Assembly: GCA_036567205.1 (NCBI GenBank)
Contig: DATCVA010000080.1
Coordinates: forward strand, 1 to 8,603
DNA length: 8,603 nt
Direction: 5' to 3'
Source: DATCVA01 sp036567205
GTDB taxonomy: Bacteria; Pseudomonadota; Gammaproteobacteria; Burkholderiales; Burkholderiaceae_B
Shown piece by piece: positions 5,257 through 8,603 of the stretch (positions are counted from its first letter, which is position 1; each line of letters opens with the position of its first letter). Position numbers and translations under genes: made by a program. Below the pieces are notes generated by a model that saw nothing but the letters and a program-made list of their open reading frames with translations, had not been told where the DNA came from and did no database searches.

Positions 5257-6483
5257 ATGTCTTTACGTTCTGCTCCTCTTACTGGGATTCGTGTTTTAGA
5301 TTTAACCCGCGTGCTTGCGGGGCCATGGTGTACACAAAATCTGGCCGATTTGGGCGCCGAAGTCGTCAAAATCGAGCGCCCGGATGCAGGCGACGACACG
5401 CGCGGCTGGGGCCCCCCTTATATTCAGGACGAGAACGGCAATGACACGACTGAAGCAGCGTATTACGCATCGGCCAATCGCAACAAACAATCGGTAGCGC
5501 TGGACATTGCTACAGAACGGGGCGCTGAGCTGGTACGGGAACTGGCTAAAAATAGCGATATCCTGGTGGAAAATTTCAAGGTAGGCGGGTTAAGCAAGTA
5601 TGGTCTCGACTACGAAAGCATCAAAGCCATTAACCCGGCCCTGATTTATTGTTCTATTACGGGTTTTGGGCAGACCGGCCCGTATGCCAGCCGGCCGGGA
5701 TACGATTTCATGATCCAGGGTATGGGCGGTCTAATGAGCATCACGGGCGAGCGCGATGACCTGCCTGGCGGGGGCCCTCAAAAAGCGGGTGTCGCCGTGG
5801 CCGATTTAATGACCGGAATGTATTCCACCGTAGGGATACTGGCGGCGCTGCACGAGCGCACCCGTAGTGGACTTGGCCAGCATATTGATATGGCCCTGCT
5901 TGACTGCCAGGTTGCCATGCTGGCCAATCAAAACCTGAACTACATGACTAGCGGCCACGCGCCTAAAAGGGCGGGAAATGCCCATCAAAATCTTGTGCCA
6001 TATCAGGTATTTGCTGTAGCGGACGGGCATTTGATTGTGGCGGTAGGCAACGAGAGCCAGTTCAAAGCCTACTGCCGGGTTATTGGCCGTCCCGGTCTAC
6101 CCGACGATATCCGTTTTAAAACCAATTCAGATCGCGTTATAAATCGCGAGATCCTGGTGCCGATGCTGGCCGATGCCATGCAGTCCCAGGCTCGCGATTA
6201 CTGGCTTGCGGAGCTTGAAAAGGCGGGTGTTCCGGCCGGTCCGATCAATACCATTGACCAGGTCTACCACGACCCGCAGGTGCAGGCTCGTCAAATGCAG
6301 CTGAGTCTGCCGCATGCTATAGCGGGCCAGGCGCCTGTTGGGGCCAGTCCCTTGCGGCTGTCCGGCAGCCCGGTCGTTTATCGCCATGCCGCTCCCTTGT
6401 TAGGTGAGCATACTGAACAGGTGCTGCGCGATCGTCTGGGTTTATCAGAGGACGAGATTCAAAAGTTGTTGCACAGGCAATAG
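5257..6483 (+). CDS. CaiB/BaiF-family (class III) CoA-transferase
   Basis: This 408-aa protein belongs to the formyl-CoA transferase/CaiB family, whose members move CoA between carboxylic acids through an aspartyl-CoA thioester intermediate. The N-terminus has the family signature GIRVLDLTRVLAGPW, then ADLGAEVVKIERP and GDDTRGWGPP, which contact CoA. SVALDIATERG, VENFKVGG and GYDFMIQGMGG (from residue 148) follow. The catalytic aspartate is most likely Asp183 in GVAVADLMTGM, the counterpart of Asp169 in Oxalobacter Frc. The C-terminal part returns to the CoA-binding fold (VPAGPINTIDQV). Length is typical. ATG 5257 was chosen because the family motif starts 10 residues later; an in-frame ATG at 5179 would add 26 residues unlike the family. 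Neither ATG has a recognisable ribosome binding site, which is odd. The substrate pair is unknown; the 3-hydroxyacyl-CoA dehydrogenase downstream suggests activation of a carboxylic acid for beta-oxidation-like breakdown. Confidence 0.9.
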   Translation: MSLRSAPLTGIRVLDLTRVLAGPWCTQNLADLGAEVVKIERPDAGDDTRGWGPPYIQDENGNDTTEAAYYASANRNKQSVALDIATERGAELVRELAKNSDILVENFKVGGLSKYGLDYESIKAINPALIYCSITGFGQTGPYASRPGYDFMIQGMGGLMSITGERDDLPGGGPQKAGVAVADLMTGMYSTVGILAALHERTRSGLGQHIDMALLDCQVAMLANQNLNYMTSGHAPKRAGNAHQNLVPYQVFAVADGHLIVAVGNESQFKAYCRVIGRPGLPDDIRFKTNSDRVINREILVPMLADAMQSQARDYWLAELEKAGVPAGPINTIDQVYHDPQVQARQMQLSLPHAIAGQAPVGASPLRLSGSPVVYRHAAPLLGEHTEQVLRDRLGLSEDEIQKLLHRQ

Positions 6484-6502
6484 CCGTGCAAATATGTTTT
6501 TT
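6469..6502 (+). terminator. Possible attenuator or weak terminator over the CoA-transferase stop
   Basis: TTGCAC (6469-6474) pairs with GTGCAA (6486-6491) and GGC (6476-6478) with GCC (6483-6485), giving nine base pairs with one bulged A and an AATA loop. Six T follow at 6497-6502 after a 5-nt gap. The stem includes the stop codon, so terminating ribosomes would affect its folding. It may reduce read-through into the dehydrogenase gene; the offset U-tract makes full termination doubtful. Confidence 0.4.
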
Positions 6503-6511
6503 AAATAAGTT

Positions 6512-6525
6512 CGCCATTCGTGGCG
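6512..6525 (+). other. Small UUCG-loop hairpin in the intercistronic leader
   Basis: CGCCA-TTCG-TGGCG forms a 5-bp stem with a UUCG tetraloop (closed by A-U rather than the extra-stable C-G) about 22 nt before the dehydrogenase start. No U-tract follows. It could stabilise a processed 5' end. Confidence 0.45.
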
Positions 6526-6539
6526 TCGCAGCTCGGAGC

Positions 6540-6547
6540 AGGAAGGG
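6540..6547 (+). promoter_or_regulatory. Ribosome binding site of the dehydrogenase gene
   Basis: AGGAAGGG directly precedes the ATG at 6548, with GGAG a few bases further upstream at 6535-6538 at better spacing (9 nt). This purine-rich stretch supports the start and contrasts with the missing site on the upstream CoA-transferase gene. Confidence 0.65.
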
Positions 6548-8083
6548 ATGAAAAGTATTAAAACGATAGGTATTGTCGGTGCAGGCGCTATGGGGCGCGG
6601 TATTGCGCAAATAGCAGCCCAAGCCGGGTTCAAGGTATTGTTGTTTGATTTAAACGCTCAAGCCGTTGCCGCTGCGCGCGATAATCTTCAGCAAATGTGG
6701 GAAAAACTCTCGAGCAAGGGCAAAATTACGCCCATTCAGGCCCAGGAGTCCTTGGCCCGCGTTAACGCATGTACCGACATACAGGACATGAGTCAGGCGC
6801 AGTTGGTTGTCGAGGCTATTGTCGAGCGTCTTGATATTAAGCGCGAGCTGTTCAAGCAGCTCGAAGGCATCGTATCACCCGACTGCATACTGGCTTCCAA
6901 TACGTCGTCGTTGTCGATTACGGCTATCGCAGCGGCATGTGCGAATCCCAGACGAGTGGCTGGTTATCATTTTTTCAATCCCGTCCCGTTAATGAAAGTG
7001 GTCGAGATTATCGACGGCTTGCGAACCGACCGCGAAACAGGCGATGTCTTGATGGAATTGGCGCGAAGTATGGGGCATACGCCCGTGCGTGCCAAAGATA
7101 TGCCGGGCTTTATTGTCAATCATGCCGGACGAGGTATGAATATCGAAGGCTTACGCCTGGCGCAAGAGGCTGTAGCACCGTTTTATCAGGTTGACGCCGT
7201 TATCCGCGAGCAGGCAGGCTTTCGTATGGGGCCTTTCGAGTTGCTCGATTTGACCGCGCTTGATGTGTCGCATCCGGTCATGGAGTCGATTTACCAGCAG
7301 TTTTATGATGAACCCCGGTTTCGTCCCTCGCCCATCACCGCAGTGCGTTACGCTGGCGGATTGTTAGGTCGGAAGACGGGTGAAGGCTTCTACTCTTATG
7401 CCGATGGCAAACAGCAAGTGCCCCAGCAGCCTTCCCCTCCGGCGTTGTCTGATGGGTTGAAAGTTTGGCTTGCGCCTTACCATGCAGTAGGCCATAAGCG
7501 GGCTTCAGCGCTGCTTAAGGGCCTGGGGGCAAGCGTGATTGCCAGCGAAACGCCGCCTGAAGACGCGCTGATTGTGGTTACTCCTTACGGTGAAGATACG
7601 TCCAGCGTCGTGGGTGCGCATCAGCTCGACGGCGAACGCACCGTCGCTCTGGACACGTTTTTCGGTCTGGAGCAGGGCAGGCGGCGGGTTGTCATGTGTT
7701 CGCCTGCTACTTCTTCGAAGTGGCGCGATGCGGCCCATGCGTTATTTGCTTCCGATGGTACGGCTGTATCGATTATTGACGATTCGGCCGGTTTTATCGG
7801 GCAGCGCATGGTTGCCACGATTGTGAACGTGGCTTGCGACATTGCACAACAAACCATTGCCACCCCTGAAGACATCGACCTGGCCGTGTCGCTTGGCCTG
7901 GGCTATCCCAAGGGCGGGCCGCTGAGCATGGGGGACGGTTTAGGCGCCGCGCATATCCTGGAGATTCTACGCACTATGTATCGTGTAACGGGCGACTCGC
8001 GTTACCGTGCCAGCTTGTGGCTGCAGCGCCGTGTTCAACTGGGGTTGTCGCTGCGCGCAGAGCCGGCCTGCCGGGCGCGTTAA
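6548..8083 (+). CDS. 3-hydroxyacyl-CoA dehydrogenase, long duplicated-domain type
   Basis: This 511-aa enzyme oxidises (S)-3-hydroxyacyl-CoA to 3-ketoacyl-CoA with NAD+, in beta-oxidation or related ring-cleavage routes such as phenylacetate breakdown. The N-terminal Rossmann domain opens with GAGAMG at residues 11-16. The catalytic pair is His141 (in GYHFFNP) and Glu153, 12 apart as in the mammalian enzyme, with Asn191 in GFIVN at the expected further position. The first C-terminal helical domain runs to about residue 285 (LLGRKTGEGFYSY). A degenerate Rossmann-like segment (about 295-405) lacking an NAD motif follows, then a second helical 3HCDH domain (about 413-500) with DSAGFIGQRMVA. This four-part layout matches the roughly 500-aa PaaH/PaaC-like dehydrogenases of betaproteobacteria; whether the substrate is 3-hydroxyadipyl-CoA cannot be told here, as no other paa gene is visible. 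It follows the CoA-transferase gene by 64 bp and probably shares its transcript. Confidence 0.92.
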   Translation: MKSIKTIGIVGAGAMGRGIAQIAAQAGFKVLLFDLNAQAVAAARDNLQQMWEKLSSKGKITPIQAQESLARVNACTDIQDMSQAQLVVEAIVERLDIKRELFKQLEGIVSPDCILASNTSSLSITAIAAACANPRRVAGYHFFNPVPLMKVVEIIDGLRTDRETGDVLMELARSMGHTPVRAKDMPGFIVNHAGRGMNIEGLRLAQEAVAPFYQVDAVIREQAGFRMGPFELLDLTALDVSHPVMESIYQQFYDEPRFRPSPITAVRYAGGLLGRKTGEGFYSYADGKQQVPQQPSPPALSDGLKVWLAPYHAVGHKRASALLKGLGASVIASETPPEDALIVVTPYGEDTSSVVGAHQLDGERTVALDTFFGLEQGRRRVVMCSPATSSKWRDAAHALFASDGTAVSIIDDSAGFIGQRMVATIVNVACDIAQQTIATPEDIDLAVSLGLGYPKGGPLSMGDGLGAAHILEILRTMYRVTGDSRYRASLWLQRRVQLGLSLRAEPACRAR

Positions 8084-8093
8084 GTCCTGGTTA

Positions 8094-8121
8094 ACAGGCA
8101 CGACTTGCTTGTCGTGCCTGT
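8094..8121. repeat. Perfect 11-bp stem-loop after the dehydrogenase gene
   Basis: ACAGGCACGAC and GTCGTGCCTGT form a perfect 11-bp stem with a TTGCTT loop. No T-run follows on either strand, so it is not a classical intrinsic terminator. It may protect the 3' end of the mRNA or be a dispersed palindromic repeat; a genome-wide copy count would tell. Confidence 0.6.
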
Positions 8122-8135
8122 GCCGGCTTCAGATG

Positions 8136-8176
8136 AAAAAACCGCTTGTCACACCAAGGTGACAAGCGGTTTTTTT
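8136..8176. terminator. Strong bidirectional intrinsic terminator
   Basis: ACCGCTTGTCAC (8141-8152) pairs with GTGACAAGCGGT (8159-8170) around a 6-nt loop. The 12-bp stem is extended by five A-T pairs, with seven T at 8170-8176 on the + strand and six on the - strand from the A-run at 8136-8141. It lies between convergent genes and can end transcripts of both the dehydrogenase and the cytochrome. Confidence 0.92.
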
Positions 8177-8177
8177 A

Positions 8178-8199
8178 ATTGGCAGGCTGTGCTGCCAAT
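8178..8199. repeat. 8-bp hairpin just past the cytochrome stop
   Basis: ATTGGCAG (8178-8185) pairs with CTGCCAAT (8192-8199) around a 6-nt loop, 17 bp beyond the cytochrome stop. No T-run follows on either strand. It is the third hairpin in the convergent gap and may help stabilise the 3' end of the cytochrome mRNA. Confidence 0.5.
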
Positions 8200-8216
8200 A
8201 GCGGCTTAAGTACTAA

Positions 8217-8603
8217 TTACTTGACTGCTTGAACCATGTACTGAACAGCGGCTTTGATCTCGTCGTCGGAGGCTTGCGAACCGCCTCGGGGAGGCATAGC
8301 GCCTTTACCATGAATGGCCACTTGCACCATGGTGTCGATGCCCGTTGCGATAAGCGGATCCCAGGCGGCCTTGTCGCCGAGCTTGGGCGCACCCGCAACA
8401 CCGGCCGCATGGCAGGCAAAGCACACCGATTTGTATAGCTTTTCGCCGGCGGGATCAATGGTAGCTTCAGCTGAAGCAGCGGGTGCTGGCGCTGGTGCAG
8501 CCGGTTTAGCAGCTTCTGGGGCAGGGGCGGCCGCCACGGCAGGAGGGGCTGTTGCCGCAACTGCTGGCTTGGCTGCTTCGGCCTTGTCTTGGGCAGCGGG
8601 TTC
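8217..8603 (-). CDS. Cytochrome c5-type class I cytochrome, C-terminal part (5' end outside window)
   Basis: The visible 128 residues, on the - strand, start with a linker of roughly 50 residues made mostly of Ala, Pro, Lys and Glu and end with a compact heme domain of about 80 residues. The heme-binding CFACH lies at 8409-8423, and the probable axial methionine is in GAMPPRGG (codon at 8295-8297). The segments ATIDPAGEKLYKSV before the heme site and SDDEIKAAVQYMVQ at the end are typical of cytochrome c5. Such proteins carry electrons in the periplasm; an Ala/Pro linker before the heme domain usually ties it to an N-terminal membrane anchor or another domain, but that part is beyond the window, so anchoring is inference. 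The frame is open through the right edge. A GTG codon at 8537 is internal to the linker and unlikely to be the start. The TAA stop (8217-8219) is followed by a hairpin and the shared strong terminator. Confidence 0.92.
   Translation of the reverse strand, partial: EPAAQDKAEAAKPAVAATAPPAVAAAPAPEAAKPAAPAPAPAASAEATIDPAGEKLYKSVCFACHAAGVAGAPKLGDKAAWDPLIATGIDTMVQVAIHGKGAMPPRGGSQASDDEIKAAVQYMVQAVK

Noticed and set aside
5076..5399. A 107-codon - strand frame across the control region and the start of the CoA-transferase gene
   Set aside because: It runs through the inverted-repeat operator and opposite conserved coding sequence, and its translation resembles no family.
8213..8560. A 115-codon - strand frame overlapping the cytochrome gene
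   Set aside because: It is in another frame of a low-complexity Ala/Pro-coding region, while the cytochrome frame has the CFACH heme site and axial Met.

Overview
This looks like ordinary housekeeping chromosome from a betaproteobacterium, most likely order Burkholderiales and probably family Alcaligenaceae. That placement is an inference from protein character (PriA, Rep, the roughly 510-aa 3-hydroxyacyl-CoA dehydrogenase type and the Ala/Pro-linker cytochrome c5), from moderately GC-rich coding DNA, and from the hemE-priA adjacency. No mobile element, CRISPR array, tRNA or rRNA was seen.

Layout, left to right. (1) The 3' end of hemE on the + strand. (2) A 300-bp very AT-rich gap with one perfect and one near-perfect DnaA box, a candidate promoter and a weak terminator-like hairpin. 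(3) A tightly packed + strand pair, priA and rep, separated by 2 bp; both encode helicases used at stalled or collapsed replication forks. (4) A short tandem repeat over the rep stop codon, then a bidirectional terminator shared with a convergent small gene. (5) A 66-codon unrecognised gene on the - strand with its own promoter, ribosome binding site and terminator. (6) A divergent control region holding an 18-bp perfect inverted repeat made of two copies of a 14-bp operator-like palindrome. (7) A + strand pair encoding a CaiB/BaiF-family CoA-transferase and a multidomain 3-hydroxyacyl-CoA dehydrogenase, presumably for degradation of an acyl-CoA that cannot be identified from sequence. (8) A convergent intergenic region with three hairpins, one a strong bidirectional terminator. 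(9) The 3' part of a - strand cytochrome c5-type gene that runs off the right edge.

Functional logic: hemE supplies heme precursors; priA and rep form a replication-restart unit; the CoA-transferase and dehydrogenase form a catabolic unit; the cytochrome is a separate respiratory gene. The points most worth a second look are the paired operator between the small gene and the CoA-transferase, the AT-rich DnaA-box region before priA, and the unrecognised small protein. I see no clear sign of a new defence, mobile or biosynthetic system.
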